Of a DNA stretch of 64,000 bases, positions 22,370 through 33,640 are shown in pieces. The notes under the pieces are model-generated. The model had not been told where the DNA came from and did not search any database. It was given only the letters and a program-made list of their open reading frames with translations. Each line of letters opens with the position of its first letter. Position 1 is the stretch's first letter. The stretch comes from Brachyhypopomus gauderio. Its lineage: Eukaryota > Chordata > Actinopteri > Gymnotiformes > Hypopomidae. The position numbers were made by a program, and so were the translations under genes. The stretch covers positions 1-64,000 of the forward strand of contig NC_135212.1 in the NCBI RefSeq assembly GCF_052324685.1, read 5' to 3'.

Positions 22370-24870
22370 ATTAACGGTATAACTGAACAACAACCCAATT
22401 TTTACTACCCCACAACCAATTACCCCTCAACAGTAATTGCCCCATAACAGTAATTGCCCCACCACAAATAAATACCCCCTCAAAAAAAAAACACAACATC
22501 TAAACAAGCTTTTACCAGGAACTACACAATAATCTTAATACCCATCAACAACAATAACCTCAACAGGTCAATAACCCCTCAATATCAACTACCCCACAGC
22601 CAATTACCCCTCAGCAGTAATTGCCCCAAACAGCTAAATCACCTCTTAACATTAACAATCCCATTAAACTAATAGCCTTCAACAATATCAAATACATCTG
22701 CATTAACTACCCCAATGGCAATTTTACTACCCCACAACTAATTGCCCCTCAACAGTAATTGCCCCACCACAGGTAAATACCCCCTCAACAAAACATTCCA
22801 CATCTAAACAAGCTTTTCACAGGAACTACACAGTAATCTTAATAGCCATCAACAACAATAACCCCAACAGGTCAATAACCCCTCAATATCAACTACCCCA
22901 CAGCCAATTACCCCTCAGCAGTAATTGCCCCAAACAGCTATATTACCTATTAACCGCAACAACACCATTAAACTAATAGCCTTCAACAATATCAAATACA
23001 TCTGCATTAACTACCCCAATGGCAATAGCCCCTCAACAGTAATTGCCCCACCACAGGTAATTGCCCCTCAACAACAAATACAACATCTAAACAAGCTTTT
23101 AACAGGAACTACACAGTAATCCTAATATCCATCAACAACAATAACCCCAATAGGTCAATAACCCCTCAATGTTAACTACCCCACAGCCAATTACCCCTCA
23201 ACAGTAATTGCCCCACCACAGGTAAATACCCCCTCAACAAAACATTCCACATCTACAAAAGCTTTTCACAGGAACTACACAGTAATCTTAATACCCATCA
23301 ACATCAATAACCCCAACAGGTCAATAACCCCTCAATATCAACTACCCCACAGCCAATTACCCCTCAGCAGTAATTGCCCCAAACAGCTATATTACCTATT
23401 AACCGCAACAACACCATTAAACTAATAGCCTTCAACAATATCAAATACATCTGCATTAATTACCCCAATGGCAATAGCCCCTCAACAGTAATTGCCCCAC
23501 CACAGGTAATTGCCCCTCAACAACAAATACAACATCTAAACAAGATTTTAACAGGAACTACACAGAAATCTTTAAAGCTATCAACAACAATAACCCCAAC
23601 AGGTCAAAAATCCCTCAATGTCAACTACCCCACAGCCAATTGCCCCTCAACTATAATTGCCCCACCACAGGTAAATACCCCCTCAACAAAACATTCCACA
23701 TCTAAACAAGCTCTTCACAGGAACCACACAGTAATCTTAATACCCATCAACAACAATAACCCCAACAGGTCAATAACCCCTCAATATCAACTACCCCACA
23801 GCCAATTACCCCTCAGCAGTAATTGCCCCAAACAGCTAAATCCCCTCTTAACATTAACAAACCCATTAAACTAATAGCCTTCAACAATATCAAATACATC
23901 TGCATTAACTACCCCAATGGCAATTTTACTACCCCACAACCAATTGCCCCTCAACAGTAATTGCCCCAAACAGCTATATTACCTATTAACCGCAACAACA
24001 CCATTAAACTAATAGCCTTCAACAATAACAAATACATCTGCATTAACTACCCCAATGGCAATAGCCCCTCAACAGTAATTGCCCCACCACAGGTAATTGC
24101 CCCTCAACAATAAATACAACATCTAAACAAGCTTTTAACAGCAACTACACAGTAATCTTAATAGCCATCAACAACAATAACCCTAACAGGTCAATAACCC
24201 CTCAATGTCAACTACCCCACAGCCAATTACCCCTCAGCAGTAATTGCCCCAAACAGCTATATTACCTCTTAACTGCAACAACCCCATTAAACTAATAGCC
24301 TTCAACAATATCAAATACATCTGCATTAACTACCCCAATGGCAATTTTACTACCCCACAACTAATTGCCCCTCAACAGTAATTGCCCCACCACAGGAAAA
24401 TACCCCTTCAACAAAACATTCCACATCTAAACAAGGTTTTAACAGGAACTACACAGTAATCTTAATAGCCATCAACAACAATAACCCCAACAGGTCAATA
24501 ACCCCTCAATATCAACTACCCCACAGCCAATTACCCCTCAGCAGTAATTGCCCCAAACAGCTATATTACCTATTAACCGCAACAACACCATTAAACTAAT
24601 AGCCTTCAACAATAACAAATACATCTGCATTAACTACCCCAATGGCAATAGCCCCTCAACAGTAATTGCCCCACCACAGGTAAATACCCCCTCAACAAAA
24701 CATTCCACATCTAAACAAGCTTTTCACAGGAACTACACAGTAATCTTAATACCCATCAACAACAATAGCCCCAACAGGTCAATAACCCTTCAATATCAAC
24801 TACCCCACAGCCAATTACCCCTCAGCAGTAATTACCCCAAACACCTAAACTACCCCTTAACCGCAACATA
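22370..24870. repeat. C/A-rich satellite array inside element X
   Basis: Irregular tandem repeat built from phrases such as CCCCACAGCCAATTACCCC, CAGTAATTGCCCC, CAACAATAACCCCAACAGG and AACAAGCTTTT, with larger blocks recurring at roughly 450 or 590 bp (for example near 22925, 23374, 23966 and 24548). The plus strand is extremely poor in G. Plus-strand frames up to 166 codons exist only because of this composition. Confidence 0.85.
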
Positions 24871-24986
24871 ATCTAACAATGCTAACATTAAAACAACCTT
24901 TAACATTAGGTCATCAACATTCAAAACAGCGTTTCAGCTGCTTTGCAAGCCAACATAAAGTTTGTTCACAAACTTTGCCTATCTAG

Positions 24987-27900
24987 TTATTAAGTTGGCT
25001 TGACAAAGCCAACTTACTGTTCTTCTTATTCTTCTTCTTATTATTATTATTCCCCCTCGTAAAAAACTAGACAGCTATTTCGTCCACAGCTTTTAAGATA
25101 GAACCACCAAACTTTGTAGGAACCTCCGCCCCATATCAGAATAGTGTGCTACTGCTTTATAGAAAGATACACCACCTGCCTCCACCCTTTTTATGCCTCC
25201 AACCGAGCCATTTTTCCCATAGACTTTCATGGGGACAATTTTCAAACTGCTCTCATTTTATCAGATCTCAAGATAAATCCACCAAAATCGATAAACATGG
25301 TCCAGGGATGGATAGAAATGATTCAACCACTTTTCACAACTATATCACTCTTTTATCACTTCTTTTTCATCCCTTCTTTTTCACCCATTCACTTCCATTC
25401 ATTTTTCACTGCCTTCTAGCTCTTATGTTTTATATGCTATTACAACCAAAATCACTCGATATAGTACATCTGGTCAGATGTCAAGAAAGATACAATTATT
25501 TTTCACCACTCAATCTTTATTCATCCTTTTTTCATCCCTCCATTCTCCCATTGGAATACATTGCTTTTATAACTACATCAGCTGTATAGGTAGTACAACT
25601 ATATCTGCTGTACTGACTAAGCTGTATATATGCTACACATGGTGGTATATGGTCTTATATGGTCTAAAACAGCTTTTTATTTTCTTCTATTCATTCTTTT
25701 TTCATTCCTTCATCCCTCCATCCTCCCATTGGAAACAACTAATATAACTCAATCAGCTGTTTAGATAGATCAACTAAAAATGCTATTCCAATTCAATCAT
25801 ATATATGCTAAACATAGTGTTATATGGTCTTATATGGTCTAAAACAGATATTTATTTTCTTATATTCATTCTTTTTTCATTCCTTCATCCCTCCATCCTC
25901 CCATTGGAAACAACTAATATAACTGAATCAGCTGTTTAGATAGAACAACTAAAAATGCTATACCATTTCAACTGTATATATGCTAAACATGGTGGTATAT
26001 GGTCTTATATGGTCTAAAACAGCTTTTTATTTTCTTCTATTCATTCTTTGTCATCCCTTCATCCCTCCATCCTCCCATAGGATTACATTGATTTCATAAC
26101 TCCCTTAACTTTCAAGATACAGTGATCAAACTTGGTGACATGACTCAGTAGCTGATCCCTAACACTGCCCTGAATATCATATTGATGCCATTTGTTTATC
26201 ATCCCATTCTATCATTTCATTCATCCCTCCATCCTCCCATAGAGAACCATTGATTTCATTAAATCCCTTAATTTTCAAGATACAGTGATCAAACTTGGTG
26301 ACATGACTCAGTAGCTGATCCCTAGCACCGCACTGAATATCATATTGATGCCATTTGTCTATCCTCCCATTCTATCATTTCATTCATCCCTCCATCCTCC
26401 CATTGTAAACCATTGATTTAATCAAATCTTTAATTTTCAAGATATAGTGATCAAAACTTGTGACATGACTCAGTAGCTGATCCCTAGCACCGCACTGAAT
26501 ATTATATTGATGTCATTTGTCTATCCTCCCATTCTATCATTTCATTCATCCCTCCATCCTCCCATAGAGAACCATTGATTTCATTAAATCCCTTAATTTT
26601 CAAGATACAGTGATCAAACTTGGTGACATGACTCAGTAGCTGATCCCTAGCACTGCACTGAATATCATATTGATGCCATTTGTCTATCCTCCCATTCTAT
26701 CATTTCATTCATCCCTCCATCCTCCCATTGTAAACCATTGATTTAATCAAATCTTTAATTTTCAAGATACAGTGATCAAAACTTGTGACATGACTCAGTA
26801 GCTGATCCCTAGCACCGCACTGAATATCATATTGATGTCATTTGTCTATCCTCCCATTCTATCATTTTATTCATCCCTCCATCCTCCCATTGGAAACCAT
26901 TGATTTAATCAAATCTTTAATTTTCAAGATACAGTGATCAAAACTTGTGACATGACTCAGTAGCTGATCCCTAGCACCGCACTGAATATCATATTGATGC
27001 CATTTGTCTATCCTCCCATTCTATCACTTCATTCATCCCTCCATCCTCTCATAGATAACTTTTGATTGAATCAAATCCTTAATTTTCAAGATACAGTGAT
27101 CAAACTTGGTGAAATGACTCACTACCTGATCCCTAGCCCTGCACTGAATATCATATTGATGCCATTTGCCTATCCTCCCATTCTATCATTTCATTCATCC
27201 CTCCATCCTCCCATAAGAATCCATTGATTTCATCAATCCCCCAATTTTCAAGATACAGTGATCAAACCTGGTGACATGACTCAGTACCTGATCCCTAGCA
27301 CTGTACTGAATGTCATATTGATGCAATTTGTCTATCCTCCTATTCTATCATTTCATTCATCTCTCCATCCTCCCATTGGAAACCATTGATTTAATCAAAT
27401 CCTTAATTTTCAAGATACAGTGATCAAACTTGGTGACATGACTCAGTAGCTGATCCCTAGCACTACACTGAATATCATATTGATGCCATTTGTCTATCCT
27501 CCCATTCTATCATTTCATTCATCCCTCCATACTCTCATAGTAACCAATTGATTTACTAACTGCCTTAATTTTCAAGATACAGTGATCAAACTTGGTGAAA
27601 TTACTCAATAGCTGATGCCTGTTATTGCACTGAATATTATATTGAGGCCATTTGTCTATCCTCCTATTCTATCATTTCATTCATCCCTCTATCCTCCCAT
27701 AAGAATCCATTGATTTCATAAATCGCTTAATTTTCAAGATACAGTGATCAAACTTGGTGATATGACTCAGTAGCTGATCCCTAGCACTACACTGAATATC
27801 ATATTGATGCAATTTGTCTATCCTCCCTTTCTATCATTTCATTCATCCCTCCATACTACCATAGTAACCCATTGATTTACTAACTGCCTTAATTTTCAAG

Positions 27901-29489
27901 ATACAGTGATCAAACTTGGTGAAATTACTCAATAGCTGATGCCTGTCACTGTACTGAATATCATATTGATGCCATTTGTCTATCCTTCTCTTCTATCATT
28001 TCATTCATCCCTCCATCCTCCCATTGGAAACCATTGATTTAATCAAATCCTTCATTTTCAAGATACAGTGATCAAACTTGGTGACATGACTCAGTAGCTG
28101 ATCCCTAGCACCACACTGAATATCATATTGATGCCATTTGTCAATCCTCCCATTCTATCATTTCATTCATCCCTCCATCCACCCATTGGAAACCATTGAT
28201 TTAATCAAATCCTTAATTTTCAAGATACAGTGATCAAACTTGGTGACATGACTCAGTAGCTGATCCCTAACACTGCCCTGAATATCATATTGATGCCATT
28301 TGTTTATCCTCCCATTCTATCATTTCATTCATCCCTCCATCCTCCCATAAGAATCCATTGATTTAATCTCTTATTTTTAAAGATACAGTGATCAAACCTT
28401 GTGACATGACTCAGTAGCTGATCCCTAGCACCGCACTGAATATCATATTGATGCCATTTGTCTATCCTCCCATTCTATCATTTCATTCATCCCTCCATCC
28501 TCTCATTGGAAACCATTGATTTAATCAAATCCTTAATTTTCAAGATACAGTGATCAAACCTTGTGACATGACTCAGTGGCTGATCCCTAGCACTGCACTG
28601 AATACCATATTGATGCCATTTGTCTATCCTCCCATTCTATCATTTCATTCATCCCTCCATCCTCCCATAAGAATCCATTGATTTAATCAATCCCTTAATT
28701 TTTAAGATACAGTGATCAAACTTGGTGAAATGGCTCAGTAGCTGGTCCCTAGCACTGCACTGAATATCATATTGATGCCATTTGTCTATCCTCCCATTCT
28801 ATCATTTCATTCATCCTTCCATCCTCCCATAGGATTTTATTGATTTTATAACTCCATCAGATGTAAAGATTTAACAACTAAATCTGATATACTGTCTCAA
28901 ATGTAAATATACTAAATATGGTCTTACATGATGTTAAACAGTTTTGTCTTCTATTCATTTGTTTTCATCCCTCCATCCTCCCATTGGAAACCATTGATTT
29001 AATCAATCCCTTAATTTTCAAGATGCAGTGATCAAACTTGGTGAAATGACTCAGTAGCTGATCCCTAGCCCTGCACTGAATAACATATTGATGCCATTTG
29101 ACTATCCTCCCATTTCTATCATTTCATTCACCCCTCCATCCTCCCATATGATTCAATTGGTTTTATAACTCCACCAGATGTATAGATGGAACAACTTAAA
29201 CTGCTGTACTCACTCAACTGTAAATATACTAAATATGGTCTTACATGGTTTTAAACAGTTTTTTCTTCTATTCATTCGTTTTCATCCCTCCATCCTCCCA
29301 TAGGAAACCATTGATTTTTTAACTGTTTCAGCTGTTAAGATAAAACAACTATATTTGCTGTCCTTATCGAACTACTATGCTTTTCTGGGACCAACTATTA
29401 TCATTTAACATACTTAACATTGTCTTCATGCTGTTACAACAAGCTTTGTCAAGCCAACTTAAAGTTTGTTCACAAACTTTACTTTCTAG
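24987..29489 (+). mobile_element. Element E3: complete HINE-like element
   Basis: Has both ends. The 5' hairpin AAGTTGGCTT-GACA-AAGCCAACTT starts at 24992. The inverse of its first 18 bases, GCTTTGTCAAGCCAACTT, is at 29443-29460, followed by hairpin AAAGTTTG-TTCA-CAAACTTT, ACTTT and CTAG (29486-29489). The 5' part is diverged from E1, E2, E4 and E5. About seventeen 162-bp units lie between 26080 and 28820. Its last 1.3 kb is essentially identical to the end of E4, 8561 bp away. Confidence 0.8.
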
Positions 29490-30179
29490 TTAAGTTGGCT
29501 TGACAAAGCCAACTTGCTGTTCTTCTTAACACTAGGAACCCGACGGCCGCGAAAATTTTCGCAAGGCTTAGTAAGGTCCATGTAGCCCACTCCCCTGCTG
29601 TGAAGAGATTAACGCCCATTGTCTTGGTAATGCGGTGGAAGCGTCTCACCCCCAGCTCATACGCCTGCCAAAGCACAAGCGGCTCACCTCCAAGCTCATA
29701 CAAGGCACCAAACGTGATACTTCACGAAAAACTTGGTTACAAACAAGCAGACTGTATATGTTACCGATCCTACAACAAACAGCGGAAATTTTGTAGACTC
29801 GTGTTTCAAAAGATACAATTCAAGCGCACGTAGAGAGTTTCTCAAATGAGTCCCGTCAAACAATAAAAATAAATAAAATTGTCTGAACCTCTTTGTATAT
29901 TGTTTGAAGCTCTTTGTATATTTACTACACTATATAATATTTGTTACACTTTCTGTTTCCGCGTTTGAATTCGCGTTTGAAAAGCTAAGAAATTATATGG
30001 CGCAATTATATATATGGCTGATAAATGTTGTGATCTAAACAGCAGACTGGAAAAGGAGAGGAAAAGACAGGAAGAACAAATTCATGTGCTGTAAAACAAC
30101 TTTATTTTGATCAAACATGGATGTCTATTCCGGGTTTCTTGAAGTGGAATGTCAAGAAAGTTGAGGGTGTCTTGAAGTT

Positions 30180-30680
30180 GAGGGTGTACTCGCCAGATGC
30201 ACTTGCCGCATGCAACACACGCGTTGATGCTGTGGAGAACAATTCAAGGTACACCTTACATTTTGAATAAAATCTTTCAGAAGACAAAAATACGTAACAT
30301 ATGTGGTGTTACGTATGTAGGCCTACTTATCAACGTACCTTCATGTAGTTGTAGCCAACAGTTGCTACACAGCCAGGGTGTACTCGCTGCATGCAACGGG
30401 CCACCGGCGTGTTCCTGCGTGCACTGTGTATGCACGCACCTTCATGATGTCTGTCAACGGCGCACTGCAAAGAACAAAGTACATGTTATATTTTGAACGA
30501 ATTTATTCATGTGTACCAGCCAGGGACCCTCTTTCTTACATTTGCGGCAGGTTCATCGTTCATCGCTGCCAAGGTCAACGGGCCACCGGCGTGTTCCTGC
30601 GCGCACTGTGTATGCACGCACAGAAGTACATGTTATATTTAGAACGAATTCATTCATGTATAAATTGATTCTGTGAAAAT
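30180..30680 (-). pseudogene. Partial duplicate copies of the transposase 3' exon
   Basis: GGGCCACCGGCGTGTTCCTG followed by the CGCACTGTGTATGCACGC sequence occurs at about 31321 (inside the transposase exon) and again near 30398 and 30577. TTGCCGCATGCA and GCTGTGGAG phrases near 30200 match the Cys-rich end of the same exon. These are broken fragments without a continuous frame, probably from local duplication within the element. Confidence 0.7.
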
Positions 30681-30992
30681 GTCACAGGCATGGGTCATAA
30701 CAGAACGGGAATCCAATTCCAGCAACCATGAGAAAAATAACCAGCAACCACGACGAGAAATAAACAGAGGACTAACACGGAAACAGACATGAAATGGCAG
30801 GAGATGCGGGGCAGACCGTGACACCGGGTTTCATGATGTGCGACTGTGGAACAGAAAGAGAAGAGATTTTTGGTTATGTTCAAATAATAGTGTGTGTGTA
30901 TATATATGTGTGTGTGATTGGTTGTCTGTATATATATATAATATATTTATATATATATATATATATATATAAATATACTTATCGACGTACCT

Positions 30993-32430
30993 TCATGTAG
31001 TTTTAGGTACACAGTTGCCACACAGCCAGGGACACTCTGCCCTACACTTGCGACAGGTGTACTTGCCGCATGCAGCGCACGGGGTTATGCTGTGGTTCCG
31101 GTTGCAGTTTGTCTGCACCTGACACGTAGTCTTCTTTCCAGGAGCAGGCGAAGGACGTGGCGTTCTCTTCAACTCCTTTTCCTGTAGGAAACGAAGACGG
31201 AGTTCCTCAGCAAGAGTACACATAAAAACTCTCCTACTCTCTGTGGACCCCGTACATGCCGTGTACAAAACATGCGCGTTCATCGCTGCCAGGTCAAGTA
31301 TGTTATAAAACACTGCAACGGGCCACCGGCGTGTTCCTGCGCGCACTGTGTATGCACGCGCCTTCTGGTCCATGATGTCAACGGCGCACTGCAAAGAACA
31401 AATACAAAGAAGTACATGTTATATTTTGAATAAATTCATTCATGTATGATAAATTGATTTATCAATGCCAACACATGCATACCTTCGTCCGGTTGTAGTC
31501 CGTCACAGTGTTTGGCTTCTTTTTGCGGTCGTCTGCAATCTCCACGTGCGTGTGCATAGTGCTCAGAACGCAAACTGTTTTGTTGGGCTTGGAGGCATAC
31601 ACCGTCAGAAGCGCATCATCGGATCTGTACACCTCCGTTGACAACTTCTCACGTCCCTTGGCGTTTTTGGCTTCCAAAGGAACTTCTCGGCGAATCTTGT
31701 TCATTGTCCCAAGCAGAGTCGTGTTGCATTCCAGCAGCTTCTTAGCCAGGGAAAGAGATGTGAAAAAATTGTCTGTGGCTACAGTTCTGCCCTTGCCCAG
31801 GTATGGCTTCATAAGCTTCATCACCACATTCTCGGACACTCTTTCCCCCTTGGGACGATCGGGGTCCTTTCCAAGGTATGGAATGGCGTTGCACATGTAC
31901 TTTGTGTTCAACTCAGAAGCAACCCAAAACTTTATTCCAAACTTGTCCGGCTTTGAGGCAATGTACTGGGTGAATGGACAGCGAACCTTGGTCGGAAACA
32001 GCTGCTCGTCGACTGTCAGTTCCTTGCCTGGGGTATAGCACAAAATGCAGTTGTTCACAAATCGCTGCCAGATGTCCGAAATCGCAGCAAATCTGTCGCT
32101 CTTTGCACGCTCCGCACGGGTGTCCTTATTATCAAAGCGCAAGTACCGCATGATTTCTTGGTAGCGGTCCCGTGCCATTGTCTCCTGGATCGAAGGCACA
32201 GCGAACATTGCCGACCAACAGTCCGACATCGCTCCAACTGGACAGAGGACTGCTCGTAGAAATAGGATTGCTACGAATGCCATAAACTCGCTGACCGACA
32301 AACTCCAGCTGCTGTCTGTTCTGCGGGTCAAAAAACAGGAGGGTCCTTCTCCCGCATCGGACTCACAGCAGTCCTCGTTGGTCAGCAAAGCCGCAACTTC
32401 TTGACCGGTGAACGTCCTCTGTCTTGCCAT
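30993..32430 (-). CDS. piggyBac transposase, two exons, shortened N-terminal part
   Basis: Exon 1 is 32430-31483 (donor AAG|GTATGC) and exon 2 is 31388-30993 (acceptor TTGTTCTTTGCAG), phase 0; the protein is 447 aa. The ATG at 32430 has an excellent context (ACACCATGG); the frame upstream begins only at a GTG. The DDE-type domain keeps the three expected acidic sites: Asp141 (TVDEQLF), Asp220 (VATDNFFTS) and Asp320/Asp323 (AVDIMDQ), followed by TRRWPVAVFYN. A Cys-rich zinc-binding tail (about 400-444, CAACGKYTCRKC) ends the protein. Family members are usually nearer 590 aa: the acidic N-terminus and part of the N-terminal domain are missing between about residues 30 and 45, so activity is doubtful. 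It would excise and insert DNA at TTAA. Confidence 0.85.
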
Positions 32431-32667
32431 GGTGTTTTGCGTCGTCTCCACACAGGATAGTAGTGAAAATGTAAGTCGCCTGCCTTTGGGTTTCAGCTTT
32501 TATCATGACTCTGAAGAACACACCCACAACAGCGCATACTAATTATACTTTATTATAATAGGTGGCGCTTCACACATAACGCCGAAACCGAAACCGGGCT
32601 AATCCCCTGCATACACGGGAACAATAAAAGTTGTTCCCCGTGATAATGGTTCACGGCAATCCGTGAA

Positions 32668-33280
32668 TATCAGTCAAACACAAGCATAAACACTGCAAAA
32701 AATATTATATTACTATGCTGTATGAGTAAAAATAAATAAATGACGCTAAGTTATTTACACAAACGAAATATCTTATTTACACAAACGAAATATCAGTCAA
32801 ACACAAGCATAAACACTGCAAAAAATATTATATTACTATGCTGTATGAGTAAAAATAAATAAATGACGCTAAGTTATTTACATGAACGAAATATCTTATT
32901 TACACGAACGAAATATCAGTCAAACACAAGAAAACACAAAAAATATTATATTACTATGCTGTATGAGTAAAAATAAATAAATGACGCTAAGTTATTTACA
33001 CAAACGAAATATCTTATTTACACGAACGAAATATCAGTCAAACACAAGCATAAACACTGCAAAAAATATTATATTACTATGCTGTATGAGTAAAAATAAA
33101 TAAATGACGCTAAGTTATTTACATGAACGAAATATCTTATTTACACAAACGAAATATCAGTCAAACACAAGCATAAACACTGCAAAAAAATATTATGTTA
33201 CTATGCTGTATGAGTAAAAATAAGTAAATGTACAAATAAATATTACTTTACTATACCTTTATTACTTTGTTGCTGCTATT
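32668..33280. repeat. 123-bp tandem repeat, 5 units
   Basis: TATCAGTCAAACACAAG recurs at 32668, 32791, 32914, 33032 and 33155 (periods 123, 123, 118, 123). Units include GCTGTATGAGTAAAAATAAA and ACGAAATATCTTATTTACAC. It lies between the transposase promoter side and the right end of the piggyBac element. Confidence 0.9.
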
Positions 33281-33640
33281 GAAGTGCATACACAAGAAAA
33301 TCTGGGACGCTTGCTTCATACATAACGCCAATACCACGCTAATGATAATGTGTTTCACGGGAACAATATGAACCCGTGATAATGGTTGGTTCAGCCATGT
33401 AAATGTGTGGCGCTATTGAAGTGCATACACAAGAAAATCTGGGACGTTTGCTTCATACATAACGCCAATACCACGCTAATGATAATGTGTTTCACGGGAA
33501 CAATATGGACCCGTGATAATGGTTGGTTCAGCCATGTAAATGTGTGGCGCTATTGAAGTGCATGCACAAGAAAATCTGAGACGCTTGCTTCATACATAAC
33601 GCCAATACCACGCTAATGATAATGGTTCACCGCTCTAAAT
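33270..33640. repeat. About 132-bp tandem repeat, about 3 units
   Basis: Units contain GAAGTGCATACACAAGAAAA, CATACATAACGCCAATACCA and CGTGATAATGGTTGGTTCAG. Related phrases (CACACATAACGCCGAAAC) also appear at 32570 and 33670, so this is subterminal piggyBac sequence that has been amplified. Confidence 0.85.

Larger units (their letters stand above)
21250..24986 (+). mobile_element. Element X: related element with a different interior
   Basis: Begins TCTTCTTATTATTAAG with the E-type 5' hairpin at 21263, then a second, variant start (ATGTTGGCTTGCGAAGCAG, 21311-21329) whose inverse CTGCTTTGCAAGCCAACAT is at 24938-24956 with one mismatch. After that come the same hairpin (AAAGTTTG-TTCA-CAAACTTT), GCCTAT and CTAG at 24983-24986. 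The interior (21340-24900) is unrelated to E1-E5: a unique 5' part, an inserted TIR element and a C/A-rich satellite. Only the termini are shared, as expected if the ends alone are recognised for mobilisation. Confidence 0.7.

Noticed and set aside
23374..23874. 166-codon Asn/Pro/Thr-rich frame
   Set aside because: Results from the G-poor satellite, which lacks stop codons in this phase.
30930..30975. TA-rich stretch as a promoter
   Set aside because: A simple (TA)n microsatellite 3' of the transposase stop codon; no other promoter evidence.
31508..32038. 176-codon plus-strand frame
   Set aside because: Lies antisense to transposase exon 1 and has no recognisable domain.
32431..32451. Upstream seven-codon extension of the piggyBac transposase
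   Set aside because: Begins at GTG; the ATG at 32430 has the better context and matches the family start.
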